A DNA stretch of 64,000 bases from Staphylococcus aureus (GCF_001027105.1 NZ_CP011526.1:372001-436000), one strand, 5' to 3'; shown: positions 19,903 through 28,722, counted from the first letter of the stretch. Notes: a model not told the origin generated them from the letters alone. Translations and numbers: made by a program.

Positions 19903-19918
19903 GTTAAATGAGGTTTAA
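19903..19918 (+). promoter_or_regulatory. SaeR-type box of ssl1
   Basis: GTTAA-ATGAGG-TTTAA, one mismatch from GTTAA-N6-GTTAA, lies 23 nt before a TATAAT -10 box (19942-19947). Confidence 0.7.
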
Positions 19919-20011
19919 TTTGAAAGGGGATAGCGCCTCAATATAATGTAGGTAGATTGTTCATATTACGTAATTGAAAAATCAAATTTAAATAGATTGG
20001 GGCTAAAAATT

Positions 20012-20692
20012 ATGAAATTTAAAGCGATAGCAAAAGCAAGTTTAGCATTGGGAATGTTAGCAACAGGTGTAATTACATCGAATGTACAATCAGTACAAGC
20101 GAAAGCAGAAGTTAAACAACAAAGTGAATCAGAGTTAAAACACTATTATAATAAACCAATTTTAGAGCGTAAAAATGTGACTGGATTTAAATATACTGAT
20201 GAGGGTAAACACTATTTAGAAGTCACAGTAGGGCAACAGCATTCTCGAATCACTTTACTTGGATCTGATAAAGATAAATTTAAAGACGGAGAAAACTCAA
20301 ATATAGATGTGTTTATCCTTAGAGAAGGTGACAGTAGACAAGCAACAAATTACTCAATTGGTGGCGTTACAAAATCAAATAGTGTGCAGTATATTGATTA
20401 TATCAATACGCCAATTTTAGAAATCAAGAAAGATAATGAAGATGTACTTAAAGATTTTTACTACATTTCAAAAGAAGACATCTCATTAAAAGAACTTGAT
20501 TATAGATTAAGAGAACGTGCGATTAAACAACACGGCTTGTATTCAAATGGTCTTAAACAAGGTCAAATTACAATTACAATGAATGATGGCACAACACATA
20601 CAATCGATTTAAGTCAAAAACTTGAAAAAGAACGTATGGGTGAGTCAATCGACGGCACTAAGATTAATAAAATTCTAGTAGAAATGAAATAA
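20012..20692 (+). CDS. ssl1: Staphylococcal superantigen-like protein 1
   Basis: A secreted 226-residue SSL with a Sec signal peptide ([16 protein letters not shown], cleavage after VQAKA). An N-terminal OB-fold follows, then a C-terminal beta-grasp domain starting near [16 protein letters not shown], the conserved superantigen-fold helix region. SSLs lack T-cell superantigenicity and block innate immune factors; SSL1 has been reported as a protease inhibitor. The C-terminal end (IDLSQKLEKERMG) lacks the TFEL...KKLQ..RM pattern of glycan-binding SSLs. The start at 20012 follows TTGGGGC; an in-frame ATG five codons upstream overlaps that ribosome site. First of ten clustered ssl genes, with its own promoter and terminator. 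Confidence 0.93.
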   Translation: MKFKAIAKASLALGMLATGVITSNVQSVQAKAEVKQQSESELKHYYNKPILERKNVTGFKYTDEGKHYLEVTVGQQHSRITLLGSDKDKFKDGENSNIDVFILREGDSRQATNYSIGGVTKSNSVQYIDYINTPILEIKKDNEDVLKDFYYISKEDISLKELDYRLRERAIKQHGLYSNGLKQGQITITMNDGTTHTIDLSQKLEKERMGESIDGTKINKILVEMK

Positions 20693-20746
20693 TACTTTCT
20701 AACAACAAAGCGCTATGTTGAATAGTGCTTGTTATGGAAATATATG

Positions 20747-20784
20747 GAAGTTAAGCGACGTACTGTTGCTTAGCTTCTTTTTTT
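20747..20784 (+). terminator. ssl1 terminator
   Basis: GAAGTTAAGCGAC pairs with GTTGCTTAGCTTC, followed by a run of T residues. Confidence 0.85.
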
Positions 20785-20868
20785 GAGGGGAAAAGTTACA
20801 AAACTCACACAAACAGTCGCACCACGCATTATCTTTTGCTTAAATAGCTTAATCATATTTTATGAATA

Positions 20869-20884
20869 GTTAAAAACAGGTTAA
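20869..20884 (+). promoter_or_regulatory. SaeR box of ssl2
   Basis: Perfect GTTAA-AAACAG-GTTAA upstream of the ssl2 -10 region. Confidence 0.75.
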
Positions 20885-20977
20885 TGTGAATATCCGAATA
20901 CAGCTCCTATAATATGGGTGTATGATTCAAATTACGTAATAAAACAATCTAATTATAATAGATTGGAGCATACAACT

Positions 20978-21673
20978 ATGAAAATGAAAAATATTGCAAA
21001 AATAAGTTTGTTATTAGGAATATTAGCAACAGGTGTAAACACTACAACGGAAAAACCAGTTCATGCCGAAAAGAAACCTATTGTAATAAGTGAAAATAGC
21101 AAAAAATTAAAAGCTTATTATAATCAACCTAGTATTGAATATAAAAATGTGACAGGTTATATCAGTTTCATTCAACCAAGTATTAAATTTATGAATATCA
21201 TAGATGGTAATTCTGTTAATAATATTGCTTTAATTGGCAAAGATAAGCAACATTATCATACGGGTGTACATCGTAATCTTAATATATTTTACGTTAATGA
21301 GGATAAGAGATTTGAAGGTGCAAAGTACTCTATTGGGGGTATCACGAGTGCAAACGATAAAGCTGTCGACCTAATAGCAGAAGCAAGAGTTATTAAAGAA
21401 GATCATACTGGTGAATATGATTATGACTTTTTCCCATTTAAAATAGATAAAGAAGCGATGTCATTGAAAGAGATTGATTTTAAATTAAGAAAATACCTTA
21501 TTGATAATTATGGTCTTTACGGTGAAATGAGTACAGGAAAAATTACAGTCAAAAAGAAATACTATGGAAAGTATACATTTGAATTGGATAAAAAGTTACA
21601 AGAAGACCGTATGTCCGATGTTATCAATGTCACAGATATTGATAGAATTGAAATCAAAGTTATAAAAGCATAA
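20978..21673 (+). CDS. ssl2: Staphylococcal superantigen-like protein 2
   Basis: A 231-residue secreted SSL with a signal peptide (KMKNIAKISLLLGILATG, cleavage near VHAEK). The OB-fold contains YYNQPSIEYKNVTGY and the beta-grasp starts at MSLKEIDFKLRKYLI. The C-terminal segment TFELDKKLQEDRMSDVI follows the pattern that binds sialylated glycans in SSL2-SSL6 and SSL11; here Glu-Asp-Arg replaces the usual T/E-H/N-R context. The start follows TTGGAGCA by 9 nt. An in-frame upstream ATG at 20918 lies in the leader and lacks a ribosome site. Confidence 0.93.
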   Translation: MKMKNIAKISLLLGILATGVNTTTEKPVHAEKKPIVISENSKKLKAYYNQPSIEYKNVTGYISFIQPSIKFMNIIDGNSVNNIALIGKDKQHYHTGVHRNLNIFYVNEDKRFEGAKYSIGGITSANDKAVDLIAEARVIKEDHTGEYDYDFFPFKIDKEAMSLKEIDFKLRKYLIDNYGLYGEMSTGKITVKKKYYGKYTFELDKKLQEDRMSDVINVTDIDRIEIKVIKA

Positions 21674-21714
21674 CACATATACTTGATGACGAAATAAGTT
21701 GAAATTGAAATAGA

Positions 21715-21753
21715 GAGGTTAAGTGACGATCAAACGTTGCTTAACTTCTTTTT
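21715..21753 (+). terminator. ssl2 terminator
   Basis: GAGGTTAAGTGACG pairs with CGTTGCTTAACTTC, followed by TTTTT. Confidence 0.85.
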
Positions 21754-21853
21754 AATGCTTAAAAATTATTTCAAAGGCACATAGAAACGCTATATTAATC
21801 TCATACTCACTCATTATTTTTTGCTTAAATTACTTAATAATACTTCAATAATT

Positions 21854-21869
21854 GTTAAAAGGGGTTTAA
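21854..21869 (+). promoter_or_regulatory. SaeR-type box of ssl3
   Basis: GTTAA-AAGGGG-TTTAA upstream of the ssl3 -10 region; one mismatch from consensus. Confidence 0.7.
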
Positions 21870-21963
21870 TGTGATTATCTTAGAACGCCATCTATAATGA
21901 TGTTGTATGATTCAAATTACGTAAAAAGACAATCGAATATAATATAGATTGGAGCATACAATT

Positions 21964-23034
21964 ATGAAAATGAGAACAATTGCTAAAACCAGTTTAGCAC
22001 TAGGGCTTTTAACAACAGGCGCAATTACAGTAACGACGCAATCGGTCAAAGCAGAAAAAATACAATCAACTAAAGTTGACAAAGTACCAACGCTTAAAGC
22101 AGAGCGATTAGCAATGATAAACATAACAGCAGGTGCAAATTCAGCGACAACACAAGCAGCTAACACAAGACAAGAACGCACGCCTAAACTCGAAAAGGCA
22201 CCAAATACTAATGAGGAAAAAACCTCAGCTTCCAAAATAGAAAAAATATCACAACCTAAACAAGAAGAGCAGAAAACGCTTAATATATCAGCAACGCCAG
22301 CGCCTAAACAAGAACAATCACAAACGACAACCGAATCCACAACGCCGAAAACTAAAGTGACAACACCTCCATCAACAAACACGCCACAACCAATGCAATC
22401 TACTAAATCAGACACACCACAATCTCCAACCATAAAACAAGCACAAACAGATATGACTCCTAAATATGAAGATTTAAGAGCGTATTATACAAAACCGAGT
22501 TTTGAATTTGAAAAGCAGTTTGGATTTATGCTCAAACCATGGACGACGGTTAGGTTTATGAATGTTATTCCAAATAGGTTCATCTATAAAATAGCTTTAG
22601 TTGGAAAAGATGAGAAAAAATATAAAGATGGACCTTACGATAATATCGATGTATTTATCGTTTTAGAAGACAATAAATATCAATTGAAAAAATATTCTGT
22701 CGGTGGCATCACGAAGACTAATAGTAAAAAAGTTAATCACAAAGTAGAATTAAGCATTACTAAAAAAGATAATCAAGGTATGATTTCACGCGATGTTTCA
22801 GAATACATGATTACTAAGGAAGAGATTTCCTTGAAAGAGCTTGATTTTAAATTGAGAAAACAACTTATTGAAAAACATAATCTTTACGGTAACATGGGTT
22901 CAGGAACAATCGTTATTAAAATGAAAAACGGTGGGAAATATACGTTTGAATTACACAAAAAACTGCAAGAGCATCGTATGGCAGACGTCATAGATGGCAC
23001 TAATATTGATAACATTGAAGTGAATATAAAATAA
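21964..23034 (+). CDS. ssl3: Staphylococcal superantigen-like protein 3
   Basis: A 356-residue secreted SSL, longer than the roughly 230-residue family norm. After the signal peptide (cleavage near VKAEK) there is a disordered Thr/Pro/Gln/Lys-rich extension of about 130 residues before the OB-fold (YEDLRAYYTKPSFEFEK) and beta-grasp domain ([15 protein letters not shown]). SSL3 is known to bind TLR2 and block lipoprotein sensing. The glycan-binding pattern TFELHKKLQEHRMADVIDG is intact. The last part of the extension is nearly identical in DNA to ssl4, a sign of recent duplication or conversion. Start follows TTGGAGCA. Confidence 0.94.
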   Translation: MKMRTIAKTSLALGLLTTGAITVTTQSVKAEKIQSTKVDKVPTLKAERLAMINITAGANSATTQAANTRQERTPKLEKAPNTNEEKTSASKIEKISQPKQEEQKTLNISATPAPKQEQSQTTTESTTPKTKVTTPPSTNTPQPMQSTKSDTPQSPTIKQAQTDMTPKYEDLRAYYTKPSFEFEKQFGFMLKPWTTVRFMNVIPNRFIYKIALVGKDEKKYKDGPYDNIDVFIVLEDNKYQLKKYSVGGITKTNSKKVNHKVELSITKKDNQGMISRDVSEYMITKEEISLKELDFKLRKQLIEKHNLYGNMGSGTIVIKMKNGGKYTFELHKKLQEHRMADVIDGTNIDNIEVNIK

Positions 23035-23074
23035 TCATGACATTCTCTAAATAGAAGCTGTCATCGGAAAAACA

Positions 23075-23120
23075 AGAAGTTAAGTGACAACGGTTTACAT
23101 GTTGCTTAGCTTCTTTTATT
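23075..23120 (+). terminator. ssl3 terminator
   Basis: AGAAGTTAAGTGACAAC pairs with GTTGCTTAGCTTCT. The surrounding 3' flank is repeated after ssl4. Confidence 0.8.
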
Positions 23121-23289
23121 ATGCGTAATGATGTAAAAAGACGAATATTCATTTGTTTGTAAAAGTGGCATTTCTATGTCTTAAAAGTGACGAAACTTCA
23201 AATGTGCCAAGTGTTGAATCACATCAAAATCATTTTTATTTAACGAACATTATGGATTTCTTAATTTACTTAACGATGATTCAAATATA

Positions 23290-23305
23290 GTTAAACAAGG
23301 TTTAA
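23290..23305 (+). promoter_or_regulatory. SaeR-type box of ssl4
   Basis: GTTAA-ACAAGG-TTTAA upstream of the ssl4 promoter; one mismatch. Confidence 0.7.
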
Positions 23306-23398
23306 TGTGAATGGAGCAATACGCCATCTATAATAAAGCTGTATGATTCAATGAATGTAATCGAACAAATCTAATAATTACGAATGGAGCATACAACT

Positions 23399-24325
23399 AT
23401 GAAAATAACAACGATTGCTAAAACAAGTTTAGCACTAGGCCTTTTAACAACAGGTGTAATCACAACGACAACGCAAGCAGCAAACGCGACAACACTATCT
23501 TCCACTAAAGTGGAAGCACCACAATCAACACCGCCCTCAACTAAAATAGAAGCACCGCAATCAAAACCAAACGCGACAACACCGCCCTCAACTAAAGTAG
23601 AAGCACCGCAACAAACAGCAAATGCGACAACACCGCCTTCAACTAAAGTGACAACACCTCCATCAACAAACACGCCACAACCAATGCAATCTACTAAATC
23701 AGACACACCACAATCGCCAACCACAAAACAAGTACCAACAGAAATAAATCCTAAATTTAAAGATTTAAGAGCGTATTATACGAAACCAAGTTTAGAATTT
23801 AAAAATGAGATTGGTATTATTTTAAAAAAATGGACGACAATAAGATTTATGAATGTTGTCCCAGATTATTTCATATATAAAATTGCTTTAGTTGGTAAAG
23901 ATGATAAAAAATATGGTGAAGGAGTACATAGGAATGTCGATGTATTTGTCGTTTTAGAAGAAAATAATTACAATCTGGAAAAATATTCTGTCGGTGGTAT
24001 CACAAAGAGTAATAGTAAAAAAGTTGATCACAAAGCAGGAGTAAGAATTACTAAGGAAGATAATAAAGGTACAATCTCTCATGATGTTTCAGAATTCAAG
24101 ATTACTAAAGAACAGATTTCCTTGAAAGAACTTGATTTTAAATTGAGAAAACAACTTATTGAAAAAAATAATCTGTACGGTAACGTTGGTTCAGGTAAAA
24201 TTGTTATTAAAATGAAAAACGGTGGAAAGTACACGTTTGAATTGCACAAAAAATTACAAGAAAATCGCATGGCAGATGTCATAGATGGCACTAATATTGA
24301 TAACATTGAAGTGAATATAAAATAA
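23399..24325 (+). CDS. ssl4: Staphylococcal superantigen-like protein 4
   Basis: A 308-residue secreted SSL with a Pro/Thr-rich extension (about residues 30-115). The extension is built from imperfect repeats of PPSTKVEAPQ and NATTPPSTKV, ahead of the OB-fold (FKDLRAYYTKPSLEFKN) and beta-grasp ([15 protein letters not shown]) domains. It closely matches ssl3 in the folded part, including TFELHKKLQENRMADVIDG, the sialyl-glycan binding pattern. SSL4, like SSL3, is reported to engage TLR2. The repeats make the length prone to change between strains. The start follows ATGGAGCA, and the leader differs from that of ssl1-ssl3 but matches ssl5. Confidence 0.93.
   Translation: MKITTIAKTSLALGLLTTGVITTTTQAANATTLSSTKVEAPQSTPPSTKIEAPQSKPNATTPPSTKVEAPQQTANATTPPSTKVTTPPSTNTPQPMQSTKSDTPQSPTTKQVPTEINPKFKDLRAYYTKPSLEFKNEIGIILKKWTTIRFMNVVPDYFIYKIALVGKDDKKYGEGVHRNVDVFVVLEENNYNLEKYSVGGITKSNSKKVDHKAGVRITKEDNKGTISHDVSEFKITKEQISLKELDFKLRKQLIEKNNLYGNVGSGKIVIKMKNGGKYTFELHKKLQENRMADVIDGTNIDNIEVNIK
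23505..23660 (+). repeat. Intragenic degenerate tandem repeats in ssl4
   Basis: Units encoding PPSTKVEAPQ or close variants with a TTPPSTK core recur at intervals of about 36-54 nt. They encode the Pro/Thr-rich stalk. Confidence 0.75.
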
Positions 24326-24364
24326 TCATGACATTCTCTAAATAGAAGCTGTCATCGGAAAAAC

Positions 24365-24409
24365 AAGAAGTTAAGTGACAACGGCCTACATGTTGCTTAG
24401 CTTCTTTTG
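24365..24409 (+). terminator. ssl4 terminator
   Basis: AGAAGTTAAGTGACAAC pairs with GTTGCTTAGCTTCT plus T residues. It is nearly identical to the ssl3 terminator. Confidence 0.8.
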
Positions 24410-24579
24410 TTATGTTCGATGATTTGAGAACCCGAATTTTCGATGGGTCCAAATATGACGTGGAAGAGACCTGAATTTATCTGTAAATCCCTATCTATCG
24501 GGTGTGAAGCACAACGGGATCAGTTTTATTTAACGAACATTATAGATTCCTTAATTTACTTAATAATGATTCAATGATT

Positions 24580-24595
24580 ATTAAACATGGTTTAA
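24580..24595 (+). promoter_or_regulatory. SaeR-type box of ssl5
   Basis: ATTAA-ACATGG-TTTAA, two mismatches from consensus, at the same place relative to the start as in its neighbours. Confidence 0.6.
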
Positions 24596-24688
24596 TGTGA
24601 AAGGTCAAATACGCTAACTATAATAAAGCTGTATGATTCAATAGACGTAAGCGAACAAATCTAATAATTACGAATGGAGCATACAACT

Positions 24689-25393
24689 ATGAAAATGACA
24701 GCAATTGCGAAAGCAAGTTTAGCATTAGGTATTTTAGCAACAGGAACAATAACGTCATTGCATCAAACTGTAAATGCGAGTGAACATAAAGCAAAATATG
24801 AAAATGTGACAAAAGATATCTTTGACTTAAGAGATTACTATAGTGGCGCAAGTAAGGAACTTAAAAATGTTACTGGTTATCGTTATAGCAAAGGTGGCAA
24901 GCATTACCTTATCTTTGATAAAAATAGAAAATTCACAAGAGTACAGATATTTGGTAAAGATATTGAAAGATTTAAAGCACGTAAAAATCCGGGATTAGAC
25001 ATATTTGTTGTTAAAGAAGCGGAAAACCGTAATGGCACAGTGTTTTCATATGGTGGTGTCACTAAGAAAAATCAAGACGCTTATTATGATTATATAAACG
25101 CACCAAGATTTCAAATCAAGAGAGATGAAGGTGACGGTATTGCTACGTACGGTAGAGTACACTACATTTATAAAGAAGAGATTTCACTTAAAGAACTCGA
25201 CTTTAAATTGAGACAGTATTTAATTCAAAATTTTGATCTGTATAAAAAGTTTCCTAAAGATAGTAAGATAAAAGTGATAATGAAAGATGGCGGCTATTAT
25301 ACGTTTGAACTTAATAAAAAATTACAAACAAATCGCATGAGTGACGTCATTGACGGTAGAAATATTGAAAAAATAGAAGCCAACATTAGATAA
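24689..25393 (+). CDS. ssl5: Staphylococcal superantigen-like protein 5
   Basis: A 234-residue secreted SSL (signal peptide to about VNASE). The OB-fold contains LRDYYSGASKELKNVTGY and the beta-grasp starts with [18 protein letters not shown]5 is known to bind PSGL-1 and other sialyl-Lewis-X glycoproteins, blocking neutrophil rolling and activating platelets. The pocket motif [19 protein letters not shown], with Thr, Lys, Glu and Arg in place, is present, so glycan binding is expected. The start follows ATGGAGCA by 8-9 nt. Confidence 0.95.
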   Translation: MKMTAIAKASLALGILATGTITSLHQTVNASEHKAKYENVTKDIFDLRDYYSGASKELKNVTGYRYSKGGKHYLIFDKNRKFTRVQIFGKDIERFKARKNPGLDIFVVKEAENRNGTVFSYGGVTKKNQDAYYDYINAPRFQIKRDEGDGIATYGRVHYIYKEEISLKELDFKLRQYLIQNFDLYKKFPKDSKIKVIMKDGGYYTFELNKKLQTNRMSDVIDGRNIEKIEANIR

Positions 25394-25434
25394 TTCAATG
25401 AAATATGGATAATAGTAAAATATGGATAGTATAG

Positions 25435-25472
25435 AGGAGTTAGGCAACATAAGTTGCTTAGCTTCTTTTTTG
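25435..25472 (+). terminator. ssl5 terminator
   Basis: AGGAGTTAGGCAAC pairs with GTTGCTTAGCTTCT, followed by TTTTT. Confidence 0.8.
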
Positions 25473-25538
25473 TGTTGGAGAGATGAAAATGAAGCGTATC
25501 GATGAATAATAAAAACACCAATAAAACTTGTGGAAATA

Positions 25539-25631
25539 GTTGATACTTATAGTCGCGCGTTGTCCTTTTCGTGACATGAAACAATGTGGAAAACATAGTT
25601 AAATTGAGGGAAAGTGTGAATAGTTAAAAAA
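25539..25631 (+). repeat. 93-bp direct repeat, copy 1 (upstream of ssl6)
   Basis: This block, beginning GTTGATACTTATAGTCGCGC, recurs with about one mismatch at 26656-26748 upstream of ssl7. The downstream promoter and leader regions are also alike, so ssl6 and ssl7 have a shared 5' origin. Confidence 0.85.
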
Positions 25632-25704
25632 GCTGCGTTAAGTTTAAAAAATAGATTAACGCTGTTAGGATTCCATTAATTAGCTTAACATTGGTTCAAA
25701 AATA

Positions 25705-25720
25705 GTTAAAAAGAGGTTAA
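25705..25720 (+). promoter_or_regulatory. SaeR box of ssl6
   Basis: Perfect GTTAA-AAAGAG-GTTAA. Confidence 0.75.
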
Positions 25721-25838
25721 TTCATAGCTTAGTATTACGCTTATATAATGATAGTAGATTGTTCGTATTACGTAATTGAAATAATCATATAAAAATATAT
25801 TAAGACAAAATTTATAAATAGATTGGGAGAATAGTACT

Positions 25839-26534
25839 ATGAAATTAAAAACGTTAGCTAAAGCAACATTAGTATTGGGATTGTTAGCTACTGGTGTAAT
25901 AACAACAGAAAGTCAAACAGTAAAAGCGGCAGAATCAACTCAAGGTCAACACAATTATAAATCGTTAAAATACTACTATAGCAAGCCAAGTATAGAGTTA
26001 AAAAATCTTGATGGTTTGTATAGACAGAAAGTGACAGATAAAGGAGTATATGTTTGGAAGGATCGAAAAGATTATTTTGTTGGCTTGCTTGGTAAAGATA
26101 TTGAAAAATACCCTCAAGGTGAGCATGATAAGCAAGATGCATTTTTAGTCATCGAGGAGGAAACTGTTAATGGAAGACAATATTCAATTGGTGGTTTAAG
26201 TAAGACAAATAGTAAAGAATTTAGTAAAGAAGTCGATGTTAAAGTAACAAGAAAAATTGATGAATCATCGGAAAAGTCTAAAGATAGTAAATTTAAAATT
26301 ACTAAAGAAGAAATCTCGTTAAAAGAGTTGGACTTTAAATTAAGAAAAAAATTGATGGAAGAAGAAAAATTATATGGTGCTGTTAATAATAGAAAAGGTA
26401 AAATTGTAGTTAAAATGGAAGATGATAAGTTTTATACTTTCGAACTTACAAAAAAACTACAACCGCATCGCATGGGTGACACGATAGATGGTACCAAAAT
26501 CAAAGAAATTAATGTTGAGCTAGAATATAAATAA
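25839..26534 (+). CDS. ssl6: Staphylococcal superantigen-like protein 6
   Basis: A 231-residue secreted SSL (signal peptide KLKTLAKATLVLGLLATG, cleavage near VKAAE). The OB-fold contains LKYYYSKPSIELKN and the beta-grasp starts with [15 protein letters not shown]. The C-terminal TFELTKKLQPHRMGDTIDG fits the sialyl-glycan binding pattern. Assignment as SSL6 rests on position between SSL5 and a clear SSL7, and on sequence. The start follows TTGGGAGAATAG. The promoter and leader are close copies of those of ssl7, although the proteins belong to different SSL subgroups. Confidence 0.88.
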   Translation: MKLKTLAKATLVLGLLATGVITTESQTVKAAESTQGQHNYKSLKYYYSKPSIELKNLDGLYRQKVTDKGVYVWKDRKDYFVGLLGKDIEKYPQGEHDKQDAFLVIEEETVNGRQYSIGGLSKTNSKEFSKEVDVKVTRKIDESSEKSKDSKFKITKEEISLKELDFKLRKKLMEEEKLYGAVNNRKGKIVVKMEDDKFYTFELTKKLQPHRMGDTIDGTKIKEINVELEYK

Positions 26535-26563
26535 TCTTTGGACAAGCAGACTAGTAATTGTAG

Positions 26564-26603
26564 GGAAGTTAAGCGATAACATATTGCTTAGCTTCTTTTT
26601 TAT
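26564..26603 (+). terminator. ssl6 terminator
   Basis: GGAAGTTAAGCGATAA pairs with TATTGCTTAGCTTC, followed by TTTTTT. Confidence 0.8.
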
Positions 26604-26655
26604 TTTGTTATGATGAAAAAAGGAGCGGGTTTATGATCAAGTTTTTGGAAAAACG

Positions 26656-26748
26656 GTTGATACTTATAGTCGCGCGTTGTCCTTTTCGTGACATGAAACA
26701 ATGTGGAAAACATAATTAAATTGAGGGAAAGTGTGAATAGTTAAAAAA
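26656..26748 (+). repeat. 93-bp direct repeat, copy 2 (upstream of ssl7)
   Basis: Near-identical partner of 25539-25631; see that entry. The copies are 1,117 bp apart in direct orientation, so recombination between them would delete exactly one ssl gene and its promoter. Confidence 0.85.
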
Positions 26749-26821
26749 TTAGTATTGTGTTATAAAAAATAATTAATACTGTTAGGATTTCATTAACTAA
26801 CTTAACGTTGGTTCAAAAATA

Positions 26822-26837
26822 GTTAAAAAGAGGTTAA
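26822..26837 (+). promoter_or_regulatory. SaeR box of ssl7
   Basis: Perfect GTTAA-AAAGAG-GTTAA. Confidence 0.75.
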
Positions 26838-26954
26838 TTCATAGCGCAGTATCTCACTTATATAATGATAGTAGATTGTTCGTATTACGTAATTGAATTA
26901 ATCATATAAAAATATATTAAGACAAATTTATAAATAGATTGGGAGAATAGTACT

Positions 26955-27650
26955 GTGAAATTAAAAACGTTAGCTAAAGCAACATTGGCATTAGGCTTAT
27001 TAACTACTGGTGTGATTACATCAGAAGGCCAAGCAGTTCAAGCAAAAGAAAAGCAAGAGAGAGTACAACATTTATATGATATTAAAGACTTACATCGATA
27101 CTACTCATCAGAAAGTTTTGAATTCAGTAATATTAGTGGTAAGGTTGAAAATTATAACGGTTCTAACGTTGTACGCTTTAACCAAGAAAATCAAAATCAC
27201 CAATTATTCTTATTAGGTAAAGATAAAGAGAAATATAAAGAAGGCATTGAAGGCAAAGATGTCTTTGTGGTAAAAGAATTAATTGATCCAAACGGTAGAT
27301 TATCTACTGTTGGTGGTGTGACTAAGAAAAATAACAAATCTTCTGAAACTAATACACATTTATTTGTTAATAAAGTGTATGGCGGAAATTTAGATGCATC
27401 AATTGACTCATTTTCAATTAATAAAGAAGAAGTTTCACTGAAAGAACTTGATTTCAAAATTAGACAACATTTAGTTAAAAATTATGGTTTATATAAAGGT
27501 ACGACTAAATACGGTAAGATCACTATCAATTTGAAAGATGGAGAAAAGCAAGAAATTGATTTAGGTGATAAATTGCAATTCGAGCGCATGGGTGATGTGT
27601 TGAATAGTAAGGATATTAATAAGATTGAAGTGACTTTGAAACAAATTTAA
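26955..27650 (+). CDS. ssl7: Staphylococcal superantigen-like protein 7
   Basis: A 231-residue secreted SSL matching SSL7 (SET1), which binds IgA Fc through its OB-fold and complement C5 through its beta-grasp domain. The mature protein begins near KEKQERVQHLYD. YYSSESFEFSNISGK marks the OB-fold, and [15 protein letters not shown] the beta-grasp start. The end EIDLGDKLQFERMGDVLNS lacks the TFEL...KKLQ sialyl-glycan pattern, as expected for this subgroup. Translation begins at GTG 26955 after TTGGGAGAATAG; most other ssl genes here use ATG. Confidence 0.95.
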   Translation: MKLKTLAKATLALGLLTTGVITSEGQAVQAKEKQERVQHLYDIKDLHRYYSSESFEFSNISGKVENYNGSNVVRFNQENQNHQLFLLGKDKEKYKEGIEGKDVFVVKELIDPNGRLSTVGGVTKKNNKSSETNTHLFVNKVYGGNLDASIDSFSINKEEVSLKELDFKIRQHLVKNYGLYKGTTKYGKITINLKDGEKQEIDLGDKLQFERMGDVLNSKDINKIEVTLKQI

Positions 27651-27688
27651 AGTAAGTAATCAATGACTCTAAAGTAATAAATTTGAAG

Positions 27689-27774
27689 CAGCTTAACGAT
27701 GAAATGTTGAATAGATACGTACACCTTACATTAAGGAGCGTATTTAAAACAACCTTGTCGTTAGGCTTTTTTTT
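27689..27774 (+). terminator. ssl7 long-hairpin terminator
   Basis: AGCTTAACGA pairs with TCGTTAGGCT across an insert of about 60 nt that itself can fold. T residues follow. Confidence 0.7.
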
Positions 27775-27883
27775 ACGTTTTATAACGCAGGTTATGAGTG
27801 AGCATACTAAAAATTTACATTGCTCTTGAAAGTGATGCCCATTGAATATTAATTAGCTCTTCATTAACAATGATTTAAGTTTA

Positions 27884-27899
27884 ATTAAACGAGTGTTAA
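27884..27899 (+). promoter_or_regulatory. SaeR-type box of ssl8
   Basis: ATTAA-ACGAGT-GTTAA; one mismatch from consensus. Confidence 0.7.
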
Positions 27900-27993
27900 T
27901 GTCAGTCTGTCTCAATGCCCTTTATAATAAAGGTGTATTATTCAAATTACGTAATAAAAGCAATCCAATATATTAAGATTGGAGCACATGAAT

Positions 27994-28692
27994 ATGAAAT
28001 TTACAGTGATAGCTAAAGCGATATTTATATTAGGAATATTAACAACAAGTGTAATGATAACAGAAAATCAATCGGTTAATGCAAAAGGAAAGTATGAAAA
28101 AATGAACCGTTTATATGATACAAACAAGTTACATCAATACTATTCAGGACCTAGTTATGAGTTAACAAATGTTAGTGGCCAAAGTCAAGGTTATTATGAC
28201 TCTAACGTTTTGCTTTTTAACCAACAAAATCAAAAGTTCCAAGTGTTTTTATTGGGAAAAGATGAAAATAAATACAAAGAAAAAACACATGGTTTAGATG
28301 TCTTTGCGGTACCAGAATTAGTAGATTTAGATGGAAGAATATTTAGTGTTAGTGGTGTAACAAAGAAAAACGTAAAATCAATATTTGAGTCTCTAAGAAC
28401 GCCGAACTTACTAGTTAAAAAAATAGACGATAAAGACGGTTTTTCTATTGATGAATTTTTCTTTATTCAAAAGGAAGAAGTGTCATTGAAGGAACTTGAT
28501 TTTAAAATAAGAAAACTGTTGATTAAAAAATACAAACTGTATGAAGGGTCAGCTGATAAAGGTAGAATTGTTATTAATATGAAAGATGAAAATAAGTATG
28601 AAATTGATTTAAGTGATAAATTAGATTTCGAGCGTATGGCAGATGTCATTAATAGTGAACAAATTAAAAACATCGAAGTGAATTTGAAATAA
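27994..28692 (+). CDS. ssl8: Staphylococcal superantigen-like protein 8
   Basis: A 232-residue secreted SSL (signal peptide to about VNAKG). YYSGPSYELTNVSGQ marks the OB-fold and [15 protein letters not shown] the beta-grasp start. It is closely related to the next gene, ssl9: both have YKEKTHGLDVFAVPELVD-type sequence and the end EIDLSDKLDFERMADVINS. The SSL7-10 type ending lacks the sialyl-glycan pattern. Reported SSL8 activity is binding to tenascin C. The start at 27994 is 10 nt after TTGGAGC. An in-frame ATG (27979) overlaps the ribosome site. Confidence 0.9.
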   Translation: MKFTVIAKAIFILGILTTSVMITENQSVNAKGKYEKMNRLYDTNKLHQYYSGPSYELTNVSGQSQGYYDSNVLLFNQQNQKFQVFLLGKDENKYKEKTHGLDVFAVPELVDLDGRIFSVSGVTKKNVKSIFESLRTPNLLVKKIDDKDGFSIDEFFFIQKEEVSLKELDFKIRKLLIKKYKLYEGSADKGRIVINMKDENKYEIDLSDKLDFERMADVINSEQIKNIEVNLK

Positions 28693-28722
28693 TCAATGAT
28701 ATATATAGAATGAAAGCTTAAG

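Noticed and set aside
21912..22433. Antisense frame rich in Val, Gly, Cys and Asp opposite the ssl3 stalk
   Set aside because: It is the reverse reading of Thr/Pro/Gln/Lys-rich codons of ssl3; biased composition, no ribosome site.
22100..23660. Repeats in ssl3/ssl4 as a CRISPR-like array
   Set aside because: Repeats are in frame, unequal in length, coding for Pro/Thr-rich stalks, with no palindromic unit, spacers or cas genes.
23371..23724. Similar antisense frame opposite the ssl4 stalk
   Set aside because: Same cause: reverse complement of a repeat-rich coding region, with no start signal.
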